Source of the DNA: Ashinkailepas kermadecensis
Lineage: Eukaryota > Arthropoda > Thecostraca > Neolepadidae
Assembly (NCBI GenBank): GCA_034440615.1
Contig: JAOTOM010004050.1
Coordinates: 1 to 64,000 of the forward strand
Direction of reading: 5' to 3'
DNA length: 64,000 bases
The position numbers and the translations under genes were made by a program. The first letter of the stretch is position 1. Every line of letters starts with the position of its first letter. Positions 46,480 through 57,009 of the stretch are shown here, piece after piece. Below the pieces are notes generated by a model that saw only the letters and a program-made list of their open reading frames with translations, was not told where the DNA came from and made no database searches.

Positions 46480-49400
46480 GTTGTGAAATACACTTCACAG
46501 CAATGAAAAATGGCGGTGGTTACGACGTAGCATAGGAGCAGCTCTTGATATTTAAAGTTCGTCGGTTCGGTATCCAATTATGTGTATACTATGTATATAC
46601 TAGTCATGTCTATGCTAGTCATGTATATAGAATGTACATACTAGTCATGTCTAATGACACTCACGCGAGCATATCGTACGGTAAAAGTGAAATTTAGCGA
46701 CCTGGGCTTGCAGCGGTAAAATAGTGAAGACTATACGAATGCCCTTTCGATTACACCGTATGCTTTGAAACACACAATATTTTGAACTCGGTCCATTTTT
46801 TAAGTTAACTCTTCACAGCTTTCGACGCCTTGTTTCGTTTACATTTATCAGAAACTGTTCGTCCTGTCCAGAGAGTGTCTTACCTCCTGATCAAACCATG
46901 GTTGAGACCACACAGCGCTGTGTGCGTGTGTACAAACGGCGGGCTGGGCATACACTTACCCATTCCTCGGCTTCCCTCCCCCCGACGCGATTGCATTCGA
47001 ACCACCCCTGATGCCGAGCTAAGGCGTTCAGTAGCTTCAAGTGAACACCCACGATGAACAACAACAATGCACGCTAATATAGAACAAATTGAACCTGGCA
47101 ACTTTTATACTGTACCACCTACGGTTCATTTTCATAGGAATGAAAACAAACACTCCAGAACCGTACCTACACAGCCTCACTTTGGCGAGAGACTCGGATT
47201 GGCTATGGCCACTACGTTGGCTGGACTAGCGGGTAGAACATAGCCAGACATTCTTCAAGGAACTGAGAATGAACCAACAGAGCTGTTTGCTCGGCGGTTT
47301 TCGGGACACCTCGAGTGGGATACACTTAGCTAGTTAAATAGTGCAACTTTAGCTATCTTCGGATTGGCAGGAAGATCGCGGGAAGCTAAGATAAGTGATC
47401 GCGGGAAGATAAGTGACAACGTGGTGTTCTACACCATCCAATTGCCTTGCCAAGGAACGCCTGAGCCCTGGGCAGCACGTGGCAGAACCTGCCGGAAGTG
47501 TAGGTGTGGCGGCTCTGACGTCGGTGGGGTGTGAGGTGTGGGGCGGTGTTGGTGCGGTGGTTTGTGGTGGTTTGTGTGCCGGATTTGTGTGGTAGCAACC
47601 TTAACTAAGCTGACTGGACTAACTAAGGACTGAACTCTCGTCTATGCTGGCAGTGTGCCAGTGTGTTGGTGTTGTGTAAGTTGGCTGTGTGGTGTTGTGC
47701 GGTGGAATGTTCGGGGTGTGTGAAAGATAATAATCCTTGCCAAACCCAACTTAACTTAACTGACTGGCCTAAACCAAGCTTAACTAATTAAGGGCTTGAT
47801 CTTCACTAAGATTGAACCTTAACACGGCTGAACCTGGGCTGACTCTAGTCTTAGACTGGGCTAAATATCTCCTTTTGCTGCTTGTGCCTATGTCGGTGGT
47901 GTGTTGTGTTGTGTTTCCCCGCTACCTCCACCACACATTCCCCCAACCCCAGCCGGCTTGGTGTTGTTTGAACTACCATCCCTAACACGAATTTATATGT
48001 TGTGCGAGGTCAAAGTTTTGGGAACACCATATAGGTAAGTGAGTGCCTCTAGCCAAATTAGAATGAATACGTTGTATTAGAAAATTAATGAGTATGTAAT
48101 TTGTCCGTGGTTTGAATTACTTGTTCCCGAGTTGGGCCTTTTTGGATACTAATAGTAGTATAATTTTGTGCAATGTACCGCACGAAATAGGTGCCTGTGT
48201 TTAGCCCCAAGCAGCTTCCGCTGGTCCTTAAAGCTACCTAACACACATTCATTCTCCCCATTCACTCACATTCGCTCGTCCCAATCACTCTCTCCTTATT
48301 AATTAATGAATTGTTTGGTCCCCAAATTTGGCTCCCCCCTCAGCGGTATACAAACACATATATTGACAGACCATTGCTCTATTTTTGAAGGTATGTTGGC
48401 TAAATATGTAAACCTTTCGCTGCCAATGATAGCTGGCCTCGCCATTCCTGGCAGCGTTCCTCGTCTGGATAAAGTCTTAACTGTTACGAGGGGGCTCATC
48501 GTACTGGCTCCGAGGGCTTATATAGGTGCTGGCTTTGACCGACCTATCTAACCTTAAGACAGTCGATGCCGCGCCGGGCCTTATTCGCCGTAGACGTGCG
48601 AACAGACCTGTGTGTCCACGGGTGGGCATGGGTCCCTACCACGTTGAGCACGTCCCTTGGCCGTCCATATAACCTAGCCGGCCCTACCCTTTCATCCCCG
48701 GGGCTTGAATAGCTGCCATTGAAATGAGTCTGGGCCGGTAATATTTGGAAGAAGGAAGAAGGCATGACAGAGAGATGGCACTCACATTTTGCTGGTGGTT
48801 CAGTGCGTATCTTCTACGGCTGGCCTCTTCGTCGTCTCGTCTTCTGGACTCATCCCGGGACTGCCCGTCCGTGTGTGCGAGACCGTCCTTCCTTCAGTCT
48901 GCTCGTTTTCTTGATTACCTCTTGCCCTGCCCCCTCTCGTTTCTGGCCACTCCCAGGACTTCGGAGTGATAGTTTAGTCTCTTCGTTGGTGGAGGGCATT
49001 TTTTTCATTTTCGCCTCCTTGGGCCGTGGGTGCCTTGATGCCGCCGGGGGCCTTCATGGCGTTCTGCTGGATTGGGGATTTCCACTGTGCTGCCGGGGGT
49101 CGCTGGTCTCACGGTCCGACGATCTTTCTCCTGTTGTTCTGCCCAGACGCGCATCTGGTGTTGTTCCAGATTATCTGGCTGCCGCCCTTGATCTGGATGC
49201 GTCCGCGACGGTCGGGTTCGGGTGGGTTTTATTCCTAACAAACAGGTCATGGAAAGGGGCGGGAGCTGGTGGTCGGGATCCGGCTCGACGTCTTGCCGCT
49301 TGCAGCGCTGTCGGGTAGGAATATATCGAACATTTCGTGCCGAAAGAATGTAAACCTCCAGGCGTCACATTCACTACCATACTTTGTCCAGTTCCCAACG

Positions 49401-50393
49401 TACCTAGGTCAGGCGACGTTTCGTAGAGCTGCACCACGGTTCTTCCGAAGAACTTTGCGAAGCAGATGTGTAAAAAAAAACTGCTAAAATAGTGGTTAAG
49501 ATGCACTGTGCTGGTGAACAGGCGTACGCTCCCTGTTTCATGAATTTGACAGCCTGCGGTTGTATCTAGTTCAGATCCAGCAATTACCCGAAGCTACACT
49601 ACTAACATTATCCAACTCACCGTGTCCGAAACCCATCGTGTCAGGAGCTATTAGGACACCATCAGCTAATGTTCAGTTTGAACTAGTTTTGGGCAGCAGG
49701 CTGGTCGATAACATGGAAGAACGCGTTCCTGTCGCTTCATGATCTGAATGTTTACAGTACACCTCAATCGCCATTTCAACAGCTTTTTGCAAATGTTAGG
49801 AATATTTATTCCGCTATGAGGAATATTCCGCTTCCATCTGTATGGCCAAGTGATTTGAATGAATCATGGAATTGCCCTGCAAAAAGCGCCATATCTTAGG
49901 ACATTTTTCTCAATTGGACAAAATATGGCACCGGGTGTGGTGCCTGCTCAGTGATTGTTGGTAGGTTCTGCCAGGAGACGCTCAGTTCTGGCCGGTCAAG
50001 ACAAATAGGTGCTGTGAAACATAGGAATATCAGACTTACATTCCTCCGATGCTACCGGCCCGAAATCAGCTCAAGTTTTTCTTGTAAGCTTGTCCGCTGA
50101 ACGTTTCCTGCTGGAAACTTTCCCCTGGAAAGCTTCGTTGAAAATCTTCTGGAAAGCTTCGTGGAAACTGCCAACTACTCGGCATTTATCGGTCAGAAGT
50201 TGAACAATAAACATAGTGTCAAAACAAGCTCACCATGCTGCGGAAAGAGAGCCGTTAGACTTAATTGTGCAAAGCTCCATGCGGTTTCACCTTGCAACAA
50301 TGATTCTGTTCTTCATCTGCTCGGACCGCGGCCAGGCGTTGGCCCTGTCCTAGCTGAGTTCTGGAACCGCCACTGACGGTACCTGCCACACAG
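46480..50393. other. Large CNG intron; one unassigned GC-rich open frame
   Basis: Most of this is unique, GT-rich or AT-rich sequence. At 48,764-49,318 a GC-rich segment has a 184-codon plus-strand frame (hydrophobic FSLLVFLITSCPAP) and opposing frames. No domain or splice border is recognised, and TTATATAGG lies upstream at about 48,518. It may be a mobile-element remnant. Nothing is seen in 49,500-50,390. Confidence 0.35.
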
Positions 50394-50582
50394 ACGAGAG
50401 TGACGCAGACCAGGACTGGACGCCGCCCACACTCAGTCACGTGCTCTACCACGACCCCGTTGACCCGAGCTGGGCACCGGCGCCGCTTCAGCACACCGAC
50501 CGGGGCGGCAGTGAGCCGCCGCCCCGCCGCCAACTGCACCGCCTGACCAGCCTGGCGTGGCCACAGTCGCTCGATCCGCAGA
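50394..50582 (+). CDS. CNGB: CNG channel beta: exon leading into S1
   Basis: The acceptor CTGCCACACAG ends at 50,393. Entered in phase 1, it reads ESDADQDWTPPTLSHVLYHD, then VDPSWAPAP, a Pro-rich region, and RLTSLAWPQSLDPQ, ending in phase 1 at CAGA|GTAAGT. The PQSLDP motif immediately before S1 is a landmark of CNGB subunits (PQSIDP in vertebrate CNGB1, from family knowledge). The Asp/Pro-rich part is the expected cytosolic linker. A short GTGTCAAGCG-type repeat follows the donor (50,611-50,690). Confidence 0.88.
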
Positions 50583-51093
50583 GTAAGTCGTAGCCTGCTG
50601 GCGGGTCAGGCCAGTGTCAAGCGCATCAGGAGTGTCAAGCGTGCCAACTGTGTCAGAAGTGTCGGGTGTTGACACGCTCGTCAGGTGACAGAGCCCGTGC
50701 GACACAGATCAACGGCATGGTTGGTTGGGGCTGTTCTTCAGGAGATTGACGCTGATCTACAATATCTCTTAGCATCGTCGACAAGCGTGACAATTCGTGC
50801 GCGCGGAGGCTGGTAGATCGCCAATAAGCACGCCAACAACAAAGGTGGAAGTCAAGAATGCTCTGTACTTGGATCGTGCGATTTGTAATATTTTGTTTTC
50901 CCGTGGAATAAGAAGTGAAGCACGCTTTTCTAAAGTAGCATGGTATTGCGGATTGGGTTGCATTTTTAAGATGTAATTTGCTTAGCATTTTCCTTTGCGG
51001 CGATCTCGAATATTTGTTGTTGACGGTGCTTCAAACCAGCACATGTTCGAACCGAACATCCTTCGAGCCTGCAGTCACGTCTGCCCTCCACAG

Positions 51094-51192
51094 GCAGGCT
51101 GTACATTAGCTGGACGTTGGTGGTGGTGCTAGTGTTCGTCTACAACTGCTGGATGGTGCCGTACCGAGCGTTTTTCCTGTACGGAAAGCAAG
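51094..51192 (+). CDS. CNGB: CNG channel beta: S1 exon
   Basis: The acceptor CTGCCCTCCACAG ends at 51,093. The frame gives S-RLYISWTLVVVLVFVYNCW then MVPYRAFFLYGKQ, one hydrophobic span (S1) followed by a basic loop. It ends in phase 1 at CAAG|GTCAGT; the next exon completes D. Position, length (99 nt) and residues such as the NCW pair match CNGB S1. Tandem GTGTCAACACT repeats start about 20 bp after the donor. Confidence 0.9.
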
Positions 51193-51214
51193 GTCAGTAG
51201 GTATGTGGCGCGCA

Positions 51215-51295
51215 GTGTCAACACTGTGTCGGTGTCAACACTATCGTTGTCAACACTATCGGTGTCAACACTGTGTCGGTGTCGGTGTGTCAACG
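51215..51295. repeat. About 18-bp GTGTCAACACT tandem repeat
   Basis: Four or five imperfect copies (GTGTCAACACTGTGTCGGT, or TATCGTT variants) just downstream of the S1 donor. Confidence 0.85.
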
Positions 51296-51355
51296 ACAAT
51301 AATCCTGGTTGCAGGCCGATCCTGACGTCGCTGGAGTCACGCAGTTCGGCCACGT

Positions 51356-51555
51356 TCTTCCACTAACCATCGCCGGCGCTCTCACACAGACCGCCGTCGG
51401 ACTTCCCGACCGGCCACTGCAGGATCACGTGGTGTCGGGCTCTCGGCCGCCCGTGTCTTCCACTGACCATCGCCGGCGCTCTCACACAGGCCGCCGTCAG
51501 ACTTCCCGACCGGCCACTGCAGGATCACGTGGTGTCGGGCTCTCGGCCGCCCGTG
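51356..51555. repeat. 100-bp duplication containing copies of the S2-exon acceptor region
   Basis: Two tandem copies of a 100-bp unit (starts at 51,356 and 51,456). Each includes GGCGCTCTCACACAG, then CCGTCAGACTTC. These closely resemble the real acceptor of the S2 exon (GGCGCTCTCACGCAG, then CCCTCAG|ACTTC at 54,546-54,576), 3 kb downstream. A further partial copy lies at 54,351-54,381. Confidence 0.82.
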
Positions 51556-52690
51556 TCCGGCGGCCATTCAGCCCTCTGGTGGCCGCTCCGCGAGCCGTGC
51601 GAGGCGAGGCAGGCGCGCACCCGGGGCCCTCGAAAGGGGGGTAAGAGTGCTGGCCGACACTGCAGGATTGGCGTCAGCAGCCAGCCAGAGCCGGCCTTCC
51701 CACAGGCCTTCCCAACGTTCGAAGTCTGAAGCCGAATCTTTTAGAGCTTACTCAAGAACTTTTTCGAATGTAAACATGAGCTTCTTGCACTGTGGGGAAC
51801 TTGGTTGAATATGGCAACGCCTAATCGGCTACCAATGCTATCCGGTTACCAGATGTTGCGCTACTCGTACGGACGGCATCAGCGTTACGAGTCCTAAGAC
51901 CACCGACCCATCTCAAGACCCATCCCAGTGCGTCATTGGTGCAAACCGGACAATGACTGTTCCAAAGCGAATCTGAGTGATTTTTATGTCCAACTTTTCG
52001 CAACATCATCGTGTTAACTCTGGGACTTACTCATATGACTGGCTGTTGGACATATTAGCTGCTAACGAGCTTGACCTGGTTAAACATTGTCACACGCGCT
52101 TTTTTACCTTTAGTCCGCATATATTTCTGACTCGCTTTCATCTTCATATATAGAAGTCGACCGCCCCCGATAACCATTCGTGCTATTTGTTTGGGTACGA
52201 TTGATTTAACCGCTTTTTATGATCACCGGATGCGCGCCGACTGATGTAGGGTGTTTGGATCAAAATTATCTCCTCAAATCAAATCAAATCAAATTATCTG
52301 TGGAATTATCTGGGAATAAAATTATCTCCGGTCTCGCCCTCGGCACGGTTTCCGTCCCAATCACTCGACGGAGACCACTCTTACTTCTATATTCGATCAT
52401 ATCTTATATGCCAAAGACCGTGGGGAAACATCGCTGCTTTGCTTTCTCGAACTTAGCGAGTGTTTCGATGTGATGGATCATTCGAAACTTTTAATCAGAC
52501 TGCGTGCCCTGGGTAGCGATATTCCGTGGTTTTCGGCCTACAAAATGATACTCAGAGTGTCAGCATCACCGACAGTCTGGGTAATGCAAAACTTTCCTCT
52601 AGGTTTCCCGACAGCAGTGATGTCTTTCAGGGATCAGCGCTGAGCCCCCTGATCCACTACATCTTGGCGAATGACTTCAGTCGGTTCGCT

Positions 52691-52834
52691 GATGACGCAG
52701 TGGTGGTCCAGTACGAGGATGACGCAATGGTGGTCCAGTACGAGGATGACGCAATGGTGGTCCAGTACGAGGATGACGCAGTGGTGGTCCAGTACGAGGA
52801 TGACTCAGTGGTGGTCCAGTACGAGGATGATACC
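52691..52834. repeat. 27-bp repeat of the reverse-transcriptase catalytic motif
   Basis: Five complete 27-bp units, in frame, encode DDAVVVQYE/DDAMVVQYE at 52,691, 52,718, 52,745, 52,772 and 52,799, followed by a divergent sixth (DDTK). The unit contains motif C of the polymerase. Confidence 0.95.
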
Positions 52835-53565
52835 AAAACTGTGGTACGCGGATGAAGATCTCGCCTTCAAAATACCGTATCGCGAATGAAAACGTCCTCG
52901 GCCTCTATTGATCTTTGGCTCAGGGCTAATGTCCTCAAAATTAGTGCAGATAGGTCTCAATTGATGTTTTTCGGTAGTTAACCAAATATTCGCAGAGTCC
53001 CCAACTTCATCGTCAAATTTGGTCATCATCGTCTCTCCCCTGTCTGAAAGCAAAATTTAATAATCAGTCGTTTCTTTGAGTCGGCTGGAATTTTCATTTC
53101 TCACTCATAACCTGTCGTTACTCCGGTATTTTGGCTGGTCTGTCACATCTGAGGAACTACCTGCCCCCCCCCCCCCCCACCCCCAGCGTCGTTATTACGC
53201 TTGCGAATGCGTTCGCTCGCTCGCAGGTCCTCTACGGCATCACAATTTATGACAACAGTGGTCGAACCAATCTTCCCCGGATCCAAGTTCTGAACTATTT
53301 AGCTAAATTCATTACTGGTCGCAAAAGCTTCATCACGTATGGGACCTGGTACGGAAACTCGACTGCCTATCCGCGCTTGATCTTGTGCAGTACAGCATAC
53401 CTGCACTGATGAACAATGTGCGGAGAACTGGCGAGACTGAGGAGCTTTTTCGCCAGCTTCGTACAGTTAGAGAGACCCACAGGAGGCCGACTAGACAGGA
53501 CGAGGATCTATTTGTGCCCCGGTCTAGAACGGAGATGGTGGAGCATCGCTTTATCTGCCGGACAG

Positions 53566-54100
53566 CAATGCAATGTAGCAGTGCAGCAACCTGCCACCAG
53601 ACCTGAAGCAGTGCAGTGCAGCACCCTGCCACCCGACCTGAAGCAGTGCAGTGCAGCACCCTGCCACCCGATCTGAAGCAGTGCAGTGCAGCACCCTGCC
53701 ACCCGACCTGAAGCAGTGCAGTGCAGCACCCTGCCACCCGACCTGAAGCAGTGCAGTGCAGCACCCTGCCACCCGATCTGAAGCAGTGCAGTGCAGCACC
53801 CTACCACCCGACCTGAAGCAGTGCAGTGCAGCACCCTGCCACCCGATCTGAAGCAGTGCAGTGCAGCACCCTGCCACGCGATCTGAAGCAGTGCAGTGCA
53901 GCACCCTGCCACCCGATCTGAAGCAGTGCAGTGCAGCACCCTACCACCAGATCTGAAGCAGTGCAGTGCAGCACCCTGCCACCCGATCTGAAGCAGTACA
54001 GTGCAGCACCCTGCCACCAGATCTGAAGCAGTGCAGTGCAGCACCCTGCCACCCGATCTGAAGCAGTGCAGTGCAGCACCCTGCCACCCGATCTGAAGAG
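53566..54100. repeat. 35-bp minisatellite within the reverse-transcriptase relic
   Basis: About 15 units join AGCACCCTGCCACCCGATCT and GAAGCAGTGCAGTGC. The founding sequence is the PPDLK region of the element's C terminus, which reappears intact after the array (GATCTGAAGAGGCTACCTGT). The unit is 35 bp, so the reading frame rotates. Minus-strand frames of 90-180 codons here are artefacts. Confidence 0.96.
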
Positions 54101-54381
54101 GCTACCTGTGCCGCAGTTTAAACACGCTTTGAGGAGCCATATGCCGCAGAGGCCACCGCGAGTGGGTGATGCACCATCTGTTTGCTGTCGGTGTGTGAGC
54201 TTAGGATGTGCTTCAGTGTGTTAACTTTGTACTGGTGACCCAATTTCTTTATTACCTTGTTTTATTTGTAATGACGAGGGCTGTAGCAGCCAGCAGCACA
54301 TCGTGAGTCTGCCTAATACAGGTATCCGCTTCTGTCTCTGTATCGCCCTATGACTTCCATTGGCCGTCACCGGCGCTCTCA

Positions 54382-54541
54382 GGGGACGAGTAGTCTAGGG
54401 GTAAGTTGCCCGTCTCACAATCGAAAGTCGTGGGTTCGAGTCTCACCTGCCGCTACTCTTCGCCCGCGACCAATCGGCGTGAGAGATTGGCGATGCTACA
54501 TGACTCAACGGTCGACGTGTCGTAAAACCAATAACCACAAC
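54382..54541 (+). mobile_element. tRNA-derived SINE, copy 3, perfect 14-bp target duplication
   Basis: The element begins GGGGACGAGTAGTCTAGGGG, has box-B-like GGGTTCGAGTCTCACC and body CAATCGGCGTGAGAGATTGG, and ends AACCAATAACCACAAC. Both flanks read CACCGGCGCTCTCA (54,368-54,381 and 54,542-54,555), a perfect target-site duplication. It inserted 30 bp upstream of the S2 exon acceptor, inside an acceptor-like duplication. The branch point/pyrimidine tract therefore now lies between SINE and exon. Confidence 0.96.
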
Positions 54542-54571
54542 CACCGGCGCTCTCACGCAGCTCGCCCTCAG

Positions 54572-54738
54572 ACTTCTATTGGCCGTGGCTGGCGCTCGAC
54601 TACCTGGGTGATCTGGTGAACGTGCTGGACGTGGCGGTGATGAAGCCGCGGCTGTCAGCCATCAGCGAGCTGGACGGCAGCTGGTACCGGTCACCACGTG
54701 ACACCAGGAGGCATTACTGGAGCACCACCATGTACCGG
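54572..54738 (+). CDS. CNGB: CNG channel beta: S2 exon
   Basis: The acceptor CTCGCCCTCAG ends at 54,571. With the G carried from the S1 exon, the frame reads D-FYWPWLALDYLGDLVNVLD, then VAVMKPRLSAISELDGSWYR, then SPRDTRRHYWSTTMYR. It ends in phase 0 at TACCGG|GTGAGG. It covers the S1-S2 loop, S2 (DYLGDLVNVLDVAV) and the S2-S3 linker, as in CNGB proteins where a DYLCDLIYxLD-like motif is conserved. The last 75 bases and the donor are tandemly repeated about twelve more times downstream; the first donor gives the expected protein. Confidence 0.92.
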
Positions 54739-55745
54739 GTGAGGGGGACGAGCTAGACGGCAGCTGGTACCGGTCACCACGTGACACCAGGAGGCACTAC
54801 TGGAGCACCACCATGTACCGGGTGAGGGGGACGAGCTGACTCAGCAGCTGGTACCGGTCACCACGTGACACCAGGAGGCACTACTGGAGCACCACCATGT
54901 ACCGGGTGAGGGGGACGAGCTGGACGGTAGCTGGTACCGGTCACCACGTGACACCAGGAGGCACTACTGGAGCACCACCATGTACCGGGTGAGGGGGACG
55001 AGCTGGACGGCAGCTGGTACCGGTCACCACGTGACACCAGGAGGCACTACTGGAGCACCACCATGTACCGGGTGAGGGGGACGAGCTGGACGGCAGCTGG
55101 TACCGGTCACCACGTGACACCAGGAGGCACTACTGGAGCACCACGATGTCCCGGGTGAGAGGGACGAGCTGGACGGCAGCTGGTACCGGTCACTACGTGA
55201 CACCAGGAGGCACTACTGGAGCACCACCATGTACCGGGTGAGGGAGACGAGCTGACTCAGCAGCTGATACCGGTCACCACGTGACACCAGGAGGCACTAC
55301 TGGAGCACCACCATGTACCGGGTGAGGGGGACGAGCTGACTCAGCAGCTGGTACCGGTCACCACGTGACACCAGGAGGCACTACTGGAGCACCACCATGT
55401 ACCGGGTGAGGGGGACGAGCTGGACGGCAGCTGGTACCGGTCACCACGTGACATCAGGAGGCACTACTGGAGCACCACCATGTACCGGGTGAGGGGACTA
55501 GCTGGACGGCAGCTGGTACCAGTCACCACGTGACACCAAGAGGCACTACTGGAGCACCACCATGTACCGGGTGAGGGGGACTAGCTGGACGGCAGCTGGT
55601 ACCGGTCACCACGTGACACCAGGAGGCACTACTGGAGCACCACCATGTACCGGGTGAGGGGGACGAGTTGGACGGCAGCTGGTACCGGTCACCACGTGAC
55701 ACCAGGAGACACTACTGGAGCACCACCATGTACCGGGTGAGGATG
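54664..55745. repeat. 83-bp array of the S2 exon end plus its splice donor, 13 copies
   Basis: The unit begins GAGCTGGACGGCAGCTGGTA, runs through GGCACTACTGGAGCACCACC and ends ATGTACCGGGTGAGGGGGAC. It is exactly the last 75 nt of the S2 exon plus about 8 nt of intron. CATGTACCGG recurs every 83 bp from 54,729. Nearly all copies keep the GTGAGG donor; one reads ATGTCCCGG. A GACTCAG variant occurs in several units. The first copy is the real exon end. Confidence 0.97.
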
Positions 55746-55749
55746 ACTC

Positions 55750-56160
55750 TCCTGACGGCTCGCTGCCCCGTCTGTCTGACGTCAGCACCTGCGTTCAGTC
55801 CGAGTTAGAATTATCATCACTGTGTGATACTGGCAGACTGACACCTGATCCCTGCAAGTGTGAAATGGCAGATGAACATGGTAGCATGGTAGGCGAAGCA
55901 ATCCAGAGAGAAGAATGACGAAACCAGGACTCGCCACTAAATCCATGATCTTGTGGAATTAGACGTGACTCTGGTGGTGTGGATTAAACAACACCTAAAA
56001 TGCATTATCTCTCTGTGGATTGGTCGATTTTCTTGGAGTGGGGGTAGAGCCGCGTCAACTACATGGCCATTTAGTGCCCATTATCTCTCTATGAACCTTC
56101 AGTATCCACAGAAGAGTTCATAACAGCCACAGTACGTGGAGGGCATGTATCGTGAAGTAA
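55750..56160. other. Intron, nothing further seen
   Basis: Unique sequence with no exon-like frame between the 83-bp array and a (GT)n tract. Confidence 0.5.
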
Positions 56161-56164
56161 ATAA

Positions 56165-56201
56165 TAGAGTGATGTGTGTGTTTGTGTGTATGTGTGTGTG
56201 A

Positions 56202-56247
<46 letters not shown>

Positions 56248-56292
56248 ATGTGTGTGTGTGTGTGTGTGTGCATGTGTGTATGTGTGTCTGTA
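56165..56292. repeat. (GT)n microsatellite
   Basis: Long GT dinucleotide tract with scattered CG and AT interruptions. Confidence 0.96.
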
Positions 56293-56387
56293 TCATTGTA
56301 TTCACGAATACTTCCGCGCAGGTGACTTAATATTCGAATCGTAGCGAATGCAGTTCTACAAATTGTTGCACCTGTAGCTAGTGTTGC

Positions 56388-56583
56388 AGCCAGGATTTTC
56401 CTAAGGGGAGGGGGGAGCGGGACCAAAAATGTACTGAAGGCGGGACGGATTTTGGCGCGCTCTTCGCGCGAAACAACTTAGAGTTTTGCATGGTGAAAAT
56501 ATCTAAATTTCTTCCTTGATCCAGTGTATTTTTGGTTGCTAGGAGTGGGTGGTGAAGGGCTGCCCCCTGGCTGCGCCTCTGCC
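56388..56583 (-). repeat. Dispersed roughly 200-bp repeat, copy 3 (minus)
   Basis: Reverse complement shows CAACCAAAAATACACTGGAT, TTTCACCATGCAAAAC, GCGCGAAGAGCGCGCC and CCTTAGGAAAATCCTGGCTG, the same order as copies at 24,464 and 46,256. It ends 50 bp before the S3 exon acceptor. Confidence 0.78.
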
Positions 56584-56635
56584 TGTAGCCTGTAGTTGTA
56601 CCCATAAACATTTTACATTCCCATGCTGTTTTCAG

Positions 56636-56722
56636 TTGGACACACTCGCTGTGCTGCCTCTGGATCTTCTGTACATTGCCTTCGGCTCCAACTCACTGTT
56701 TCGAGCGAACAGAATGCTTAAA
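56636..56722 (+). CDS. CNGB: CNG channel beta: S3/S4 exon
   Basis: The strong acceptor CATGCTGTTTTCAG ends at 56,635. The frame enters in phase 0 and reads LDTLAVLPLDLLYIAFGSNS, then LFRANRMLK, ending in phase 0 at AAA|GTGAGT. LPLDLLY is the S3 hallmark of CNG channels (LLPLDxLY) and LFRANRMLK begins the positively charged S4. Its 87 nt equal 29 codons. It is one of the few exons here without an array at either border. Confidence 0.93.
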
Positions 56723-57009
56723 GTGAGTACATCCCTCGTTATCTGTTTAGCCGAACAAGACCAATTATTGACCGCGAGAGCATTTGCCAAGCAAACAAGC
56801 TATTGCCTTTTCCATGGTCCGTGTCCACCACCCACGCGGAAGTAGATAGGCAGGATAAGCTTGTTTGAGATTACGTGTTCGAAAAAAATATCCCGAGTGG
56901 TAAATATCGAGAACCTCCTTCAAGTTTTGCTTTGGATGAGATGTAACCATGTGAATTCTCAATGATTAAGTTTGTGATAGCTCTATGCGGATCAGCACAC
57001 CATTATCGC

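Larger units (their letters stand above)
52270..54165 (+). pseudogene. Decayed non-LTR retrotransposon reverse transcriptase (jockey/CR1-like)
   Basis: Fragments in three frames follow the order of a LINE reverse transcriptase and its C-terminal tail. LCFLELSECFDVMDH (about 52,438, motif A) is followed by SSDVFQGSALSPLI (about 52,611, motif B, normally PQGS). YEDD (about 52,711, motif C) comes next, then SIDLWLRANVLKIS and LMFFGS. Further on are FARSQVLYGITIYD (about 53,208), RETHRRPTRQDEDLFVPRSR (about 53,471), and PVPQFKHALRSHM (54,106). Stops and frameshifts separate the parts. Two internal arrays disrupt it: the catalytic motif is repeated and a 35-bp unit has expanded near the end. It lies in the S1-S2 intron of the CNG gene, in sense orientation, and is dead. 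No 5' part, endonuclease or target duplication was identified. Confidence 0.85.

Noticed and set aside
48764..49318. 184-codon protein gene
   Set aside because: No domain, no promoter or splice context, and opposing frames are also open; kept only as an unassigned open frame.
52526..52855. Intact reverse transcriptase gene
   Set aside because: Motif C is repeated, other motifs are in different frames, and stops intervene; it is a relic.
53508..54079. Minus-strand cysteine-rich repeat frames up to 178 codons
   Set aside because: Translations of the 35-bp array within the retrotransposon relic. The plus strand carries the true ancestral coding sense.
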